Of a stretch of DNA of 44,288 nt, positions 25,076-34,162 are shown piece by piece. Position 1 is the stretch's first letter. The number at the start of each line of letters is the position of its first letter. This stretch comes from Sporolactobacillus shoreae (GTDB lineage Bacteria > Bacillota > Bacilli > Bacillales > Sporolactobacillaceae). The stretch covers positions 1 to 44,288 of the forward strand of contig NZ_SRJD01000024.1 of the NCBI RefSeq assembly GCF_004684935.1. The letters are read 5' to 3'. Under the pieces are notes generated by a model that saw only the letters and a list, made by a program, of their open reading frames with translations, was not told the DNA's origin and searched no databases. The position numbers and the translations under genes are program-made.

Positions 25076-25414
25076 ATGGAACGAAGGTTCAGCGAAATGA
25101 CTCCATTTGAACTGACTCAGAAAATCGGAGAGTTTACGGATCAGGCACGGAAGGCGGAACAACTCGGCATGGTCAGCGAACTCGCTGTATACGAGCGAAA
25201 AATAGATATGGCAAAAGCCTATCTTATGGACCCGGAAAGTTTCAAGGCGGGACAGACCTACTTCATCCGGGATCGTGCGTTCAGAATTCATCATATGAAA
25301 GGTACCTTTGCCTGGGGAACGTTGGAGGGCGGCGAGGAACTGCGCGCTTTTCCGATTTCCCTGCTTAAAAAGAAGAAGTGGTCTTCAGGCCGTATATCCG
25401 ATTCGGTCGAGTGA
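25076..25414 (+). CDS. yfhH: YfhH family protein (DUF1811)
   Basis: A 112-residue protein with RRFSEMTPFELTQKIG, then AEQLGMVSELAVYERKIDMAKAYLMDPESF (two helices), and a small SH3-like C-terminal part with IHHMKGTFAWGTLEG and LPISLL-type strands. This is the conserved YfhH pattern, found between recX and yfhP in Bacillales. Its role is unknown. GGAAGGGGAC precedes the ATG. Confidence 0.88.
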   Translation: MERRFSEMTPFELTQKIGEFTDQARKAEQLGMVSELAVYERKIDMAKAYLMDPESFKAGQTYFIRDRAFRIHHMKGTFAWGTLEGGEELRAFPISLLKKKKWSSGRISDSVE

Positions 25415-25449
25415 AACGGCTGGAAAAACAAATCCCGGTTTTTAAGCGC

Positions 25450-25480
25450 AAAAAAAGCATGTCGTTTATGCGGCATGCTT
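25450..25480 (-). terminator. Terminator after yfhP
   Basis: A 9-bp stem including one G-U pair (AGCATGTCG with the complementary arm ending GGCATGCT). On the minus strand it runs into T7. It may also serve yfhH weakly in the other direction. Confidence 0.8.
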
Positions 25481-25494
25481 CTTCTATTCCTGAT

Positions 25495-26481
25495 TTATTT
25501 AGACTGGGCAAGCACAAGCTTCTCCCTGAGTTTCTTTTCACTGAATACCCAGCCTGTAAATGAGCTCTCAATTTCCATATCTTGACTCAGCCAGACGGTC
25601 GCTGTAAATGGGTACATACCCTTTGAGAAGTAGCGGAGGTCCGTAAACTGAATGACAAGATGGCCGTTCCGTTCGTAAGTGCTCCAGCGATAGATCGGCG
25701 AGAATGACAGAAACGCGCGAACATTTTTATCCCGGCTTGCCAGACGAATTCTTTCATTCTCAAAATTGATCGGCTTACGGTCAAATGCGTCGATCAGCGT
25801 CATCTTTTTCCCGTCGAGCTTACCAACATAAAAGCGGTCGGGACTCTCAGCAGCCACATGATAATGTGACCAGCGCATCGTCGGCGACAGATAGACTTTG
25901 GTCAAATCGGGCAGCTGATTCATGACGTATCGGATCATCCGATGGTGCTGGACACCCCGGAGCACATAATAGATCGCAAGGATTACATAAATGGTGGCGA
26001 ATGTGACACCCGGATAGCCGGCATATTGCCAGATCATGAACCCCATTATATGAAGGCTGAAAATGAACGGGTCGAAAATATTGATTGTGCCCAGAGCAAC
26101 CCATTTGCCTGAGATAGGGCGGATTGCCTGAGTTCCGTAGGCATTGAAGATGTCTACAAAAACATGTAGCGAAACGGCCAGCAATGTCCAGAGCACGAGA
26201 TGACCCGCATTTACTCCCGGGGAAAGCGCGATCAGGAGAGCAGATATGACAAACGGCCAGAGCATCGTCGCCGGAAGGGAATGCGTGATTCCCCGATGGT
26301 TGCGGATGTAAGCCGCGTTATTTTTCAGTTTCAGGACGGTGTCAATGTCGGGAATGACAGAACCGGCGACCGCGCCGAGCATAACCGCGTGATACGTTGC
26401 CGGATCTCCGGCGATTACCGGATCCAGTGTTGCCAGACCCGCGAGGCCAAAACCCATTACTATGTGAGTGGCTGTATCCAT
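25495..26481 (-). CDS. yfhP: YfhP-like membrane-bound metal-dependent hydrolase
   Basis: A 328-residue DUF457/YdjM-type protein. The N-terminal MDTATHIVMGFGLAGLA and PDIDTVLKL with HRGITHSLPA give the His/Asp metal-site pattern of the family. Four to five helices occupy about residues 1-180. The last third (about 190-328) is a soluble beta-rich extension with YRWSTYERNGHLVIQFTDLRYF. The gene is divergent from mutY, as in B. subtilis. No reaction is established. Confidence 0.87.
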   Translation of the reverse strand: MDTATHIVMGFGLAGLATLDPVIAGDPATYHAVMLGAVAGSVIPDIDTVLKLKNNAAYIRNHRGITHSLPATMLWPFVISALLIALSPGVNAGHLVLWTLLAVSLHVFVDIFNAYGTQAIRPISGKWVALGTINIFDPFIFSLHIMGFMIWQYAGYPGVTFATIYVILAIYYVLRGVQHHRMIRYVMNQLPDLTKVYLSPTMRWSHYHVAAESPDRFYVGKLDGKKMTLIDAFDRKPINFENERIRLASRDKNVRAFLSFSPIYRWSTYERNGHLVIQFTDLRYFSKGMYPFTATVWLSQDMEIESSFTGWVFSEKKLREKLVLAQSK

Positions 26482-26661
26482 ACTTTGTGAAAATCCTCCT
26501 TATAATCTCAAAAAGGAAAAGATCATCCGTATACTTTTTCATTTTTGCATAATTTGAGGCATAATGGAAGGGTTATATATGGAAAATGTATCGAAAAAGG
26601 TTACAGAAGTTTTTCGGATGGTTCATCCCATTTATATGTTTTTTTGACGTGAAGGATTACG

Positions 26662-27756
26662 ATGGCAGGAGTGAAAGAGATGACCCCCCGACAAATCCGG
26701 CAATTTAATCATGATTTGCTGAAATGGTTTCACGAAAAAGGACGCAGTCTGCCCTGGCGTGAAACAAATAATCCGTACTACATCTGGGTATCGGAGATTA
26801 TGCTGCAGCAGACTCAGGTTAATACGGTAATCCCCTACTACAATCGGTTTATCAGCCGGTTTCCAACGCTCCATGCGCTGGCAGAAGCGCAGGAAGAAAG
26901 CGTACTGAAAAGCTGGGAAGGGCTGGGCTATTATTCGCGCGCGCGAAATCTGCAGAAGGGTGTCCGGGAAGTCGCTGAAAAATACAACGGGCAGGTCCCT
27001 GATGACAAAGACAAGCTGCTTTCCATCCATGGCATCGGTCCGTATACGGCGGGCGCGTTGCTCAGCATCGCTTTCAGCGAACCGGAGCCGGCCGTCGACG
27101 GAAATGTCATGCGCGTCATGTCACGTATTTTTCTGATTGATGACGATATTGCCAAGGCTAAGGCAAAGAAAGAGTTTGAAAATGTGGTGCAGGAACTGAT
27201 CGCAGAAGCGGATCCGCGAGCTTTCAATCAAAGTCTGATGGACCTTGGAGCGATGATCTGCCATCCGAAAAATCCCGAATGTCCGGAGTGCCCTGTCCGG
27301 AATCATTGCAGGGCGTATGACGAAGGTGTTCAGACGGAGTATCCAGTCAAAAGTGGAAAAGCGAAACCCAAAACTGCTGATTATGCCGTTCTGCTGATCA
27401 GCGATTCCGAGGGCAAGATTTTGATCGAGCAGCGTCCGGATTCCGGCCTTCTTGCGGGATTATGGCAATTTCCGATGATCGGCGAGTCAGAAGGCGGGAA
27501 AGCTGCTGTTCAGAAACTTGCAGGTGAAAAAATCGGACAATCCGTTCATTTGACAAAAGAATCCTTTACACACACACACAGATTCTCACACTTAGTCTGG
27601 AACCTGTCCCTGTATTCAGGAGTGATCTGCGATCCGATAATTCCGGGAGAGAGGCAGGAGTGGCTGCCCGTATCAGAGCTTGAAAAGCGGCCGTTTCCTG
27701 TATCTCACCAGAAAGTCATTGACTGGCTGAAAAAAAATCGGCGGAATGACACATAA
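26662..27756 (+). CDS. mutY: MutY, A/G-specific adenine DNA glycosylase
   Basis: A 364-residue base-excision repair enzyme. The helix-hairpin-helix LLSIHGIGPYTAGALLSIAF has the catalytic aspartate in PAVDGNVMRVMSR just after it. The 4Fe-4S cluster cysteines are in CHPKNPECPECPVRNHC (C-x6-C-x2-C-x5-C). The C-terminal Nudix-like domain (about residues 230-350) recognises 8-oxoguanine. It removes adenine mispaired with 8-oxoG. ATG 26662 (after AAGGA) opens the frame; ATG 26680, eight bases after AGGAG, is a good alternative. Its stop codon lies inside a sigma-G-like -10 for sspE. Confidence 0.94.
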   Translation: MAGVKEMTPRQIRQFNHDLLKWFHEKGRSLPWRETNNPYYIWVSEIMLQQTQVNTVIPYYNRFISRFPTLHALAEAQEESVLKSWEGLGYYSRARNLQKGVREVAEKYNGQVPDDKDKLLSIHGIGPYTAGALLSIAFSEPEPAVDGNVMRVMSRIFLIDDDIAKAKAKKEFENVVQELIAEADPRAFNQSLMDLGAMICHPKNPECPECPVRNHCRAYDEGVQTEYPVKSGKAKPKTADYAVLLISDSEGKILIEQRPDSGLLAGLWQFPMIGESEGGKAAVQKLAGEKIGQSVHLTKESFTHTHRFSHLVWNLSLYSGVICDPIIPGERQEWLPVSELEKRPFPVSHQKVIDWLKKNRRNDT

Positions 27757-27758
27757 TA
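27728..27758 (+). promoter_or_regulatory. Sigma-G-like promoter for sspE
   Basis: TGAAAA (27728-27733) and CATAATA (27752-27758) are spaced 18 nt. They fit the forespore consensus (TGAATA and CATNNTA) at all but one defined position. The -10 contains the mutY stop codon. The predicted start of transcription is near 27765, 38 nt before the sspE ATG. Confidence 0.55.
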
Positions 27759-27802
27759 TTTGTTGAAGTTGGCAAAGTTAAAGGTCGTGGAGGTGATACT
27801 CG

Positions 27803-27955
27803 ATGGCTAAGAAAAATGTGGGCACAGATGTGGAACAAGTTAAAAAGCAAAATGCCCAGTCTCAGAATGGACAGTACAGCGGCGAATTCGGCAGCGAAAC
27901 CAACGCTCAGGAAGTCCGTCAGCAGAACCAGAAATCTCAGCAGAATAAACAGTAA
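27803..27955 (+). CDS. sspE: Gamma-type small acid-soluble spore protein, short form
   Basis: A 50-residue protein rich in Gln, Asn, Lys and Ser, starting MAKKNVGTDVEQVKKQN and containing GEFGSET (residues 27-33), which matches the GPR protease recognition site of gamma-type SASPs (E-F-A/G-S-E). It ends NQKSQQNKQ. Gamma SASPs are packed in the spore core as an amino-acid reserve, cleaved by GPR on germination. B. subtilis SspE is 84 residues with two repeats; this one has a single repeat. A strong GGAGGTGAT lies in front of the ATG. Its location right after mutY matches B. subtilis, and a sigma-G-like promoter and terminator flank it. Its small size makes it easy to miss. Confidence 0.9.
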   Translation: MAKKNVGTDVEQVKKQNAQSQNGQYSGEFGSETNAQEVRQQNQKSQQNKQ

Positions 27956-27971
27956 TCACCTGACATGAAAT

Positions 27972-28020
27972 AAGGCGCTCTGCCCGTAAAAACGGACAGG
28001 GCGCTTTATTATTTTATTTT
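27972..28020 (+). terminator. Terminator after sspE
   Basis: A 13-bp stem with one mismatch and one G-U pair (27975-27987 with 27992-28004), loop AAAA, followed by a T-rich tract. Confidence 0.85.
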
Positions 28021-28114
28021 CAGACATTCAATGCCATTAATTTACAATCGGAACAGTTGGAATTTTTTATTGACACCGTCAGTATTAAACTGTAACCTTT
28101 TGTCTGTTGTAAAA

Positions 28115-28123
28115 TGTTATAAT
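28115..28123 (+). promoter_or_regulatory. Extended -10 promoter of the dpp operon
   Basis: TGTTATAAT matches the TGnTATAAT extended -10 and lies 28 nt before the TTG start of the first gene. A TTGACA at 28070 is too far to be its -35. Confidence 0.55.
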
Positions 28124-28150
28124 ATGTGACATGTAGGGGAGGTGAACCTT

Positions 28151-29122
28151 TTGAGCGAAACAATTTTGGAAGTAAAAGGATTGAAAACCTCTTTTTTCAC
28201 AGATGACGGAGAGGTACCGGCGGTTGATGGAATTAACTTTTCTGTCAATGAAGGAGAAATTCTCGGAATAGTCGGGGAATCCGGCTGCGGGAAAAGTGTC
28301 ACTTCACTGTCGATCATGGGGTTGCTGCCCTCGCCTCCGGGAAAAATTGTGGGTGGCCAGATTCTTTATAAAGGTGAAGATATCAGCCATGCGAAGGAAT
28401 CCCGGATGCGGAAGCTGCGCGGCAATGATATTGCGATGATTTTTCAGGAGCCTATGACGTCGCTTAATCCGGTCTTTACTATTGGTGAACAGTTGACAGA
28501 AGCCATTCGTTTACATAATCATCTGCCCAAAAAGGAACTTGAGTCACGCGCCGAAGAATTGCTGAAAATGGTCGGCCTTCCGCGCGCGCGGGAGCTGCTG
28601 AAGGAATATCCTCATGAACTTTCAGGAGGCATGCGCCAGCGTGTCATGATCGCGATCGCTATGTCCTGCGATCCGAAGGTACTGATCGCCGACGAACCGA
28701 CCACGGCGCTTGATGTTACCATTCAGGCTCAGATTCTGGATCTGATGGCGAAGCTCAACCGCGAGACGCATACCGCAATTATTCTGATTACCCATGATCT
28801 GGGTGTCGTCGCGCAGGTGTGCAAGCGCGTCGTCGTCATGTACGCGGGCAAAGTTGTCGAAGAGGGGGATGTACGGGATATTTTTAACCATCCCAGTCAT
28901 CCTTACACCGAAGGGCTGATCCGGTCTATCCCGGATCTCTATTCGAAGAAAGAAAAGCTGTATACCATAAAAGGCAGCGTGCCAAAGCCGGGATCAATCA
29001 AGCAGGGATGTCTGTTTGCGCCACGCTGTGACTATGTGATGGACAAGTGCTGGACTAATGCTCCCGAGCTTGTCGGCGACAGCCACAAATCTCGCTGTTT
29101 CCTTCATCAGGAGCAGGCGTAG
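28151..29122 (+). CDS. dppD: DppD/OppD peptide ABC transporter ATPase
   Basis: A 323-residue ABC ATPase of the peptide/nickel class. Walker A is GESGCGKS, the Q-loop is [10 protein letters not shown], the signature is LSGGMRQRV, Walker B is [11 protein letters not shown], and the C-terminal oligopeptide-transporter motif has [14 protein letters not shown] (Fe-S-type cysteines of DppD/OppD). It pairs with the next ATPase to drive peptide import. GGGAGG at 28137-28142 puts TTG 28151 at an 8-nt gap; the GTG at 28142 is inside that site. Confidence 0.93.
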   Translation: MSETILEVKGLKTSFFTDDGEVPAVDGINFSVNEGEILGIVGESGCGKSVTSLSIMGLLPSPPGKIVGGQILYKGEDISHAKESRMRKLRGNDIAMIFQEPMTSLNPVFTIGEQLTEAIRLHNHLPKKELESRAEELLKMVGLPRARELLKEYPHELSGGMRQRVMIAIAMSCDPKVLIADEPTTALDVTIQAQILDLMAKLNRETHTAIILITHDLGVVAQVCKRVVVMYAGKVVEEGDVRDIFNHPSHPYTEGLIRSIPDLYSKKEKLYTIKGSVPKPGSIKQGCLFAPRCDYVMDKCWTNAPELVGDSHKSRCFLHQEQA

Positions 29123-29137
29123 GAAGGAGTTCCGACC

Positions 29138-30106
29138 ATGAGTGAGCCGCTTTTGAAAGTGGAGAACCTAAAAAAATACTACCCGATTAAGGGTGGGATT
29201 TTCGGAAAAGTTTCAGAAACCGTACGGGCCGTTGACGGTGTCAGTTTTACCGTGAATGAAGGTGAGACACTCGGCATCGTCGGGGAATCGGGCTGCGGCA
29301 AATCAACGACCGGCCGTATGATCATGCGGTTGATCGAACCGACTGAGGGCAGCATTCAGTTTGAAGGAAAAGACATTCTTAATATTTCAAAGAGTGAGAT
29401 GCGTAAGGTCAGAAAAGATGTCCAGATGATTTTTCAGGATCCCTATGCTTCATTGAATCCGCGCCAGACGGTCGGCAGCATCATAGAAGAACCAATGATT
29501 GTTCATGGACTGGGCGACCGAAAAGAGCGCAGGGAGCGTGTCGAGGAACTGCTCGAACTGGTTGGCCTCAGCGCCTACCATGCCAAACGGTATCCGCATC
29601 AGTTCAGCGGCGGGCAAAGGCAGCGTATCGGCATCGCGCGAGCGCTTGCCGTCCGCCCGAAACTGATCATTGCCGATGAACCCGTGTCCGCCCTTGACGT
29701 TTCGGTCCAGTCACAAGTGCTGAACCTGCTCCAGGATCTCCAGAAAAAATTTAATCTGACTTATATTTTTATCGCTCATGACTTAAGCGTCGTTCGGCAT
29801 ATCAGCAATCGCGTCGGTGTTATGTATCTTGGTAAGATTGTTGAAATTTCGGATAGCGAAAGCCTGTACGACAACCCGAAGCATCCTTACACGAAAGCTC
29901 TGCTTTCTGCTGTGCCGATACCTGATCCCGATAAAACAGCGGATCGGATTATTTTGTCCGGAGACGTTCCGAGCCCGGCGCATCCGCCAGCGGGCTGCGC
30001 GTTTCATGACCGCTGCCCTGTGGCTATGGATATTTGTTCCAAAGAAAAACCGGTAATGAAAGAAATGGAAGACGGGAGACTGGTTTCCTGCCACCTATAT
30101 GACTGA
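29138..30106 (+). CDS. dppF: DppF/OppF peptide ABC transporter ATPase
   Basis: A 322-residue ABC ATPase. Walker A is GESGCGKST, the Q-loop is [10 protein letters not shown], the signature is FSGGQRQRI, Walker B is [12 protein letters not shown], and the H-loop is IAHDLS. The C-terminal [16 protein letters not shown] cysteine cluster is typical of OppF/DppF. A preceding AAGGAG and the 15-nt gap after dppD indicate one operon. Confidence 0.93.
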   Translation: MSEPLLKVENLKKYYPIKGGIFGKVSETVRAVDGVSFTVNEGETLGIVGESGCGKSTTGRMIMRLIEPTEGSIQFEGKDILNISKSEMRKVRKDVQMIFQDPYASLNPRQTVGSIIEEPMIVHGLGDRKERRERVEELLELVGLSAYHAKRYPHQFSGGQRQRIGIARALAVRPKLIIADEPVSALDVSVQSQVLNLLQDLQKKFNLTYIFIAHDLSVVRHISNRVGVMYLGKIVEISDSESLYDNPKHPYTKALLSAVPIPDPDKTADRIILSGDVPSPAHPPAGCAFHDRCPVAMDICSKEKPVMKEMEDGRLVSCHLYD

Positions 30107-30126
30107 TACGAAAGGAGTGAAATGCA

Positions 30127-31131
30127 ATGCTGTCATACTCTGTCAAACGTTTGCTGATGCTTGTGCCAGTGCTCCTCGGAATGACAATAATTGTTTTCGC
30201 AATTATTCATGCCATACCAGGCAATCCTGCCCTGACTATTCTGGGCACAAAGGCGACACCTGAGGCCATTCACAATCTGAATCAGTCTCTTGGCCTGGAC
30301 CAGCCTCTGTACGTTCAGTATTTTACATATTTAAAAAATATTCTCAGTGGCCACCTGGGGACGTCGATCCAGGATAATACGTCGATCGCAAGTGAAATCT
30401 GGCCGCATCTGGCCGCGACGATTGAGCTGTCCTTTGTCGCAATGGTCATAGCGGTCGTGGTCGGAATCAACGCCGGAATTATCAGCGCATGGAAGCAGAA
30501 TTCCGTTTTCGATTATGCGGCTATGATCATCGCCCTGATTGGTGTTTCCATGCCAATCTTCTGGCTCGGCCTTCTTGAACAGTGGGCTTTTTCTGTGAAA
30601 TTAAACTGGCTCCCTTCAATTGGACGTACGGATATCATCACCACTGTGCAGCCGATTACAAACCTTTATTTGATTGATACTTTGCTGGAAGGACAGTTTG
30701 CGCAGTTCTGGATGGTCGTTCGCCACCTGATTCTCCCGGCGATCGCGCTTGCAACCATTCCGACGGCGATCATCGCCCGCATGACCCGGTCCAGCATGCT
30801 TGAAGTTCTGAAGTCCGATTATATCAGGACGGCAAAAGCAAAGGGAGAGCACATGTTCTGGATTGTTTATAAATATGCGCTAAAAAATGCCTTTATCCCT
30901 ATTCTGACGGTCATCGGCCTCCAGACCGGCCTGCTGCTTGGCGGTGCCATTCTGACAGAAACGATTTTCGGATGGCCTGGCATCGGCTTATATGTTTATA
31001 ATGCCATTCAGTACCGGGATTACCCGGTGATCCAATCCGGTATTCTGGTCATTTCCTTTATCTTTGTGATGGTTAACTTTATCACTGATTTGCTCTACGG
31101 TCTTTTTGACCCTCGAATTAAATACCGTTGA
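30127..31131 (+). CDS. dppB: DppB-type peptide ABC permease
   Basis: A 334-residue permease with six helices. It has the N-terminal GMTIIVFAIIHAIPGNPA motif, the EAA-like coupling loop DYIRTAKAKGEHMFWIVYKYALKNA (about residues 230-255), and the C-terminal NFITDLLYGLFDPRIKYR that marks DppB/OppB. It forms the membrane channel with the next gene product. The insert VQPITNLYLIDTLLEGQFAQ (about residues 175-195) is typical of Gram-positive peptide permeases. Confidence 0.92.
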   Translation: MLSYSVKRLLMLVPVLLGMTIIVFAIIHAIPGNPALTILGTKATPEAIHNLNQSLGLDQPLYVQYFTYLKNILSGHLGTSIQDNTSIASEIWPHLAATIELSFVAMVIAVVVGINAGIISAWKQNSVFDYAAMIIALIGVSMPIFWLGLLEQWAFSVKLNWLPSIGRTDIITTVQPITNLYLIDTLLEGQFAQFWMVVRHLILPAIALATIPTAIIARMTRSSMLEVLKSDYIRTAKAKGEHMFWIVYKYALKNAFIPILTVIGLQTGLLLGGAILTETIFGWPGIGLYVYNAIQYRDYPVIQSGILVISFIFVMVNFITDLLYGLFDPRIKYR

Positions 31132-31149
31132 TGAAAGAAGGGTAAGAAG

Positions 31150-32049
31150 ATGTCTCAATCCGTACAGAATGGCGCAGCGAAGGATCTGGTGAAAGAGAAA
31201 GGCCCTCTGGCCAGCGCCCTGACAGATTTCTGGAGGGCTTTCCGCAAGAACAAGCCGGCAATTGTCGGAGCGGGTATCGTTCTATTCTTCATCGTTCTTG
31301 CTGTATTCGCCAGATTCATAGCTCCTCAGGGGATTAACGACCAAAACATCAACATACGGCTTGAACCGCCGTCTGCACAGCACTGGCTTGGCACTGACGA
31401 TTTTGGGAGAGATATTTTCAGCAGAATTGTCTTTGGTGCCCAGCTGTCGCTTCGCGTCGGATTTCTTGCCGTCATCGGATCGATTATTTTCGGAACACTT
31501 CTAGGCGTGATTGCCGGATATTTCGGAAAATTCATCGATACAGTCATATCGCGCTTTTTTGATATTCTGCTGGCATTTCCGAGCATCCTGCTCTCAATTG
31601 CCATTGTCTCAGTGCTTGGACCTTCTCTGAATAACGCACTTGTTGCCATCGCCATTGTCAACGTGCCCGTGTTCGGCAGGCTGGTTCGTTCCAGAGTTCT
31701 CACAGTCAAGGAAGAAGAATATATCGTTGCGGCTCGTTCCATTGGCATGGGCAACACTCGGATTATCTTCAATCATATTCTGCCGAACAGCTTTGCCCCG
31801 GTCATTGTTCAGGGAACGTTGAATATCGCGACGGCGATTCTTGATGCCGCAGGTCTCGGCTTCCTTGGTATGGGGGCGCAGCCGCCGCAGCCTGAATGGG
31901 GAACGATGCTTTCCGCTTCCAGACAGTACATCACCAATGCGCCGTGGACGGTTCTATTCCCCGGTCTGGCCATTGTTCTTGTAGTAGTCGGGTTTAATTT
32001 AATGGGCGACGGTTTGCGTGATGCATTGGACCCTCGCATGAAAAACTGA
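31150..32049 (+). CDS. dppC: DppC-type peptide ABC permease
   Basis: A 299-residue permease. The N-terminal WRAFRKNKPAIVGAGIVLFFIVLA segment and HWLGTDDFGRDIFSRIVFGAQLSL are diagnostic of DppC/OppC. The EAA loop is EYIVAARSIGMGNTRIIFNHILPN, and the C-terminus is GDGLRDALDPRMKN. It is 18 nt after dppB. Confidence 0.93.
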   Translation: MSQSVQNGAAKDLVKEKGPLASALTDFWRAFRKNKPAIVGAGIVLFFIVLAVFARFIAPQGINDQNINIRLEPPSAQHWLGTDDFGRDIFSRIVFGAQLSLRVGFLAVIGSIIFGTLLGVIAGYFGKFIDTVISRFFDILLAFPSILLSIAIVSVLGPSLNNALVAIAIVNVPVFGRLVRSRVLTVKEEEYIVAARSIGMGNTRIIFNHILPNSFAPVIVQGTLNIATAILDAAGLGFLGMGAQPPQPEWGTMLSASRQYITNAPWTVLFPGLAIVLVVVGFNLMGDGLRDALDPRMKN

Positions 32050-32102
32050 CATATATTGTCAGAACTTCTTTCATTAAATTTGGAAAATTGGATAAAAGTT
32101 GT

Positions 32103-32131
32103 TTGTCCTATCGTTTTGAATGAGGTACAAT
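32103..32131 (+). promoter_or_regulatory. Promoter for the peptide-binding protein gene
   Basis: TTGTCC (32103-32108) and TACAAT (32126-32131) are spaced 17 nt, in the 121-nt gap after dppC. A separate promoter would allow the binding protein to be made in excess over the membrane parts. Confidence 0.6.
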
Positions 32132-32170
32132 GGTTAAGAATTTTATAAACATAGAAATTGGGGGATCACA

Positions 32171-33775
32171 ATGACAAGAAAGTCTGTAACGTTAATACTT
32201 TCTGTTTTCATGGCTCTGGCCATGATTCTTGCCGGATGCTCATCCGGCGGCTCCGGCAGTTCTTCCTCAAGTGCGGGAAAAACATTGATTTTCGGACGTG
32301 GAGCAGATACCACTTCGCTTGACCCTGCAGTGGTTACCGATGGCGAATCATTCCGTGTCACTCAGAACATTTTTGACACACTCGTCTCTTATGATTACAG
32401 CAAGCAAAGCACAAGCATTCTGCCAAGCCTTGCTACCAGCTGGAAAATCACAAACGGTGGCAAAGTTTATACGTTTAACCTTCAGAATGGCATCAAGTTC
32501 CAGGACGGCACTCCATTCAATGCCCAGGCGGTTGTTTATAACTTTGATCGCTGGATGAATGGCAAGGCTTCCGGCAAATTCGCTTATTTCCCATCGATGT
32601 TCGGCGGGTATAAAGGTGACGCCGGTCTTGTTATCCAGAGTGTTACTGCTCCGAACGCGAACACCGTTGTCTTCACTCTGAAGAGACCGTCCGCTCCATT
32701 CCTGAAGAACCTGGCCATGTCGCCGTTCGCAATCTCAAGCCCAGCCGCCATCAAGAAATATGGCAAGAATTATGGCGTAACTGCAGCTGTCGGCACAGGC
32801 GCTTATTCCTTTAAATCTTGGAAGAGAAATGACACAATTACTCTTACAAAGAACAAGAACTACTGGAAGAAAGGACTTCCAAAAATCAGCACTCTGATTT
32901 TCAAAGTCATTCCGGATAACAGTTCCCGTCTTAACGCTCTGAAAAACGGCGAAATTGATTTGATGGATGGTGTCAACCCAAGTGATGTTGCAGGATTAAA
33001 GGGCAACAATCAGCTGCAGGTTTACACTCGTCCGCCGATGAACATTGCTTATTTGGGCTTTAATGTAACGATGAAGCCATTCAATAATGTGAAGGTTCGT
33101 CAGGCTTTGAACATGGCTGTCGACAAGAGCGGCATTATCAAGGCCTTCTATAACGGACAGGCACAGCCGGCCGTTAACCCGATGCCGCCGAGCCTTCTCG
33201 GATATGACAAGAGCATCAAACCGTATCCATATGATCTGACACAAGCGAAGAAATTGCTGGCACAGGCCGGATTCCCTAACGGATTCACGACAACGCTCTA
33301 CACGATGTCAAATCCACGTGACTATATCCCTGAGCCAATGAACGTGGCTCAGTCGATCCAGTCGACATTCGGAAAAATCGGCGTGAAAGTCAAAATCGTC
33401 ACGGTTGAATGGTCGTCTTACATTGACAAGCTGACAAAGGGCGGCGCTCCAATGTACATTATGGGCTGGACGGGTGACAATGGTGACCCTGACAACTTCC
33501 TGTACACGCTGCTTGATAAAGATGCGATCGGATCCAATAACTTCTCGTTCTATTCGAACAATCAGCTGCACAACATCCTGATTGCCGCACAGTCGGAAAC
33601 AAGCGACGCAAAACGTGTTGCTCTGTACGATCAGGCACAGGTGATCCTGCACAATGACGCTCCTTGGGTTCCGCTGGTTTACGCAAACCCTGTACTTGTT
33701 GGTAAGAGCACCATCACAGGATACAAACCAAGCCCGACCGGAACAGAACCTTTTGACGCTGTAAATATTAAATAA
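32171..33775 (+). CDS. Dipeptide-binding lipoprotein, DppA/DppE type
   Basis: A 534-residue SBP_bac_5 family protein with a lipoprotein signal (about residues 1-22, lipobox ILAGC, Cys23) followed by a Ser/Gly linker. The body has the family signature TLKR-type strands, VRQALNMAVDK and GWTGDNGDPDNF, the last being a DppA hallmark that contributes to the peptide-ammonium pocket. It captures small peptides outside the membrane for the upstream ABC transporter. It is preceded by its own promoter and followed by a strong terminator. Confidence 0.92.
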   Translation: MTRKSVTLILSVFMALAMILAGCSSGGSGSSSSSAGKTLIFGRGADTTSLDPAVVTDGESFRVTQNIFDTLVSYDYSKQSTSILPSLATSWKITNGGKVYTFNLQNGIKFQDGTPFNAQAVVYNFDRWMNGKASGKFAYFPSMFGGYKGDAGLVIQSVTAPNANTVVFTLKRPSAPFLKNLAMSPFAISSPAAIKKYGKNYGVTAAVGTGAYSFKSWKRNDTITLTKNKNYWKKGLPKISTLIFKVIPDNSSRLNALKNGEIDLMDGVNPSDVAGLKGNNQLQVYTRPPMNIAYLGFNVTMKPFNNVKVRQALNMAVDKSGIIKAFYNGQAQPAVNPMPPSLLGYDKSIKPYPYDLTQAKKLLAQAGFPNGFTTTLYTMSNPRDYIPEPMNVAQSIQSTFGKIGVKVKIVTVEWSSYIDKLTKGGAPMYIMGWTGDNGDPDNFLYTLLDKDAIGSNNFSFYSNNQLHNILIAAQSETSDAKRVALYDQAQVILHNDAPWVPLVYANPVLVGKSTITGYKPSPTGTEPFDAVNIK

Positions 33776-33791
33776 TTTAGCACTTTCATTG

Positions 33792-33830
33792 AAAAAACCG
33801 TCGAACCAATTTGGTTCGGCGGTTTTTTTG
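33792..33830 (+). terminator. Terminator after the peptide-binding protein gene
   Basis: AAAAAACCGTCGAACCA pairs with GGTTCGGCGGTTTTTTT around ATTT. It is a long bidirectional stem. The 21-bp tandem repeat starts right after its T tract. Confidence 0.95.
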
Positions 33831-34018
33831 CGCTCCTAACTGATGAAAAGTCGCTCCTAACTGATGAAAAGTCGCTCCTAACTGATGAAAAGTCGCTCCT
33901 AACTGATGAAAAGTCGCTCCTAACTGATGAAAAGTCGCTCCTAACTGATGAAAAGTTGCTCCCAACGGGCGAAAAGTTGCTCCTAACTCATGAAAGATTG
34001 CTCTAATCCGGCAAATGT
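33831..34018. repeat. 21-bp tandem repeat, nine units
   Basis: Unit CGCTCCTAACTGATGAAAAGT is repeated six times without a single change (33831-33956), then three increasingly diverged units follow (33957-33977, 33978-33998, 33999-34018). Because 21 is a multiple of three, the minus strand has an open frame of heptads LGATFHQ (33786-34037). That frame runs through the terminator stem, lacks a ribosome binding site that I can see, and is probably not a gene. Confidence 0.95.
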
Positions 34019-34120
34019 TGCCTCGAATCATATCCAAGTATTACGAACTACAGGTACTTTCTTCGCCACGAAGTCCGTGTTTTACTAAAAATCGTTTAGA
34101 AATATGAAAAAAGGTTATGA

Positions 34121-34145
34121 AACAAAAACCGACCGCGTGGGCCGG
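34121..34145 (-). terminator. Terminator of the lia operon
   Basis: On the minus strand CCGGCC, loop CACGC, GGTCGG and then TTTTTGTTT. It is a short but GC-rich stem just after liaR. Confidence 0.7.
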
Positions 34146-34162
34146 AACAGAGCTATATCTAC

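Noticed and set aside
33786-34037. Minus-strand open frame of LGATFHQ heptads as a protein gene
   Set aside because: The frame arises from a 21-bp tandem repeat with a period divisible by three, it runs through the terminator stem of the neighbouring gene, and I see no ribosome binding site.
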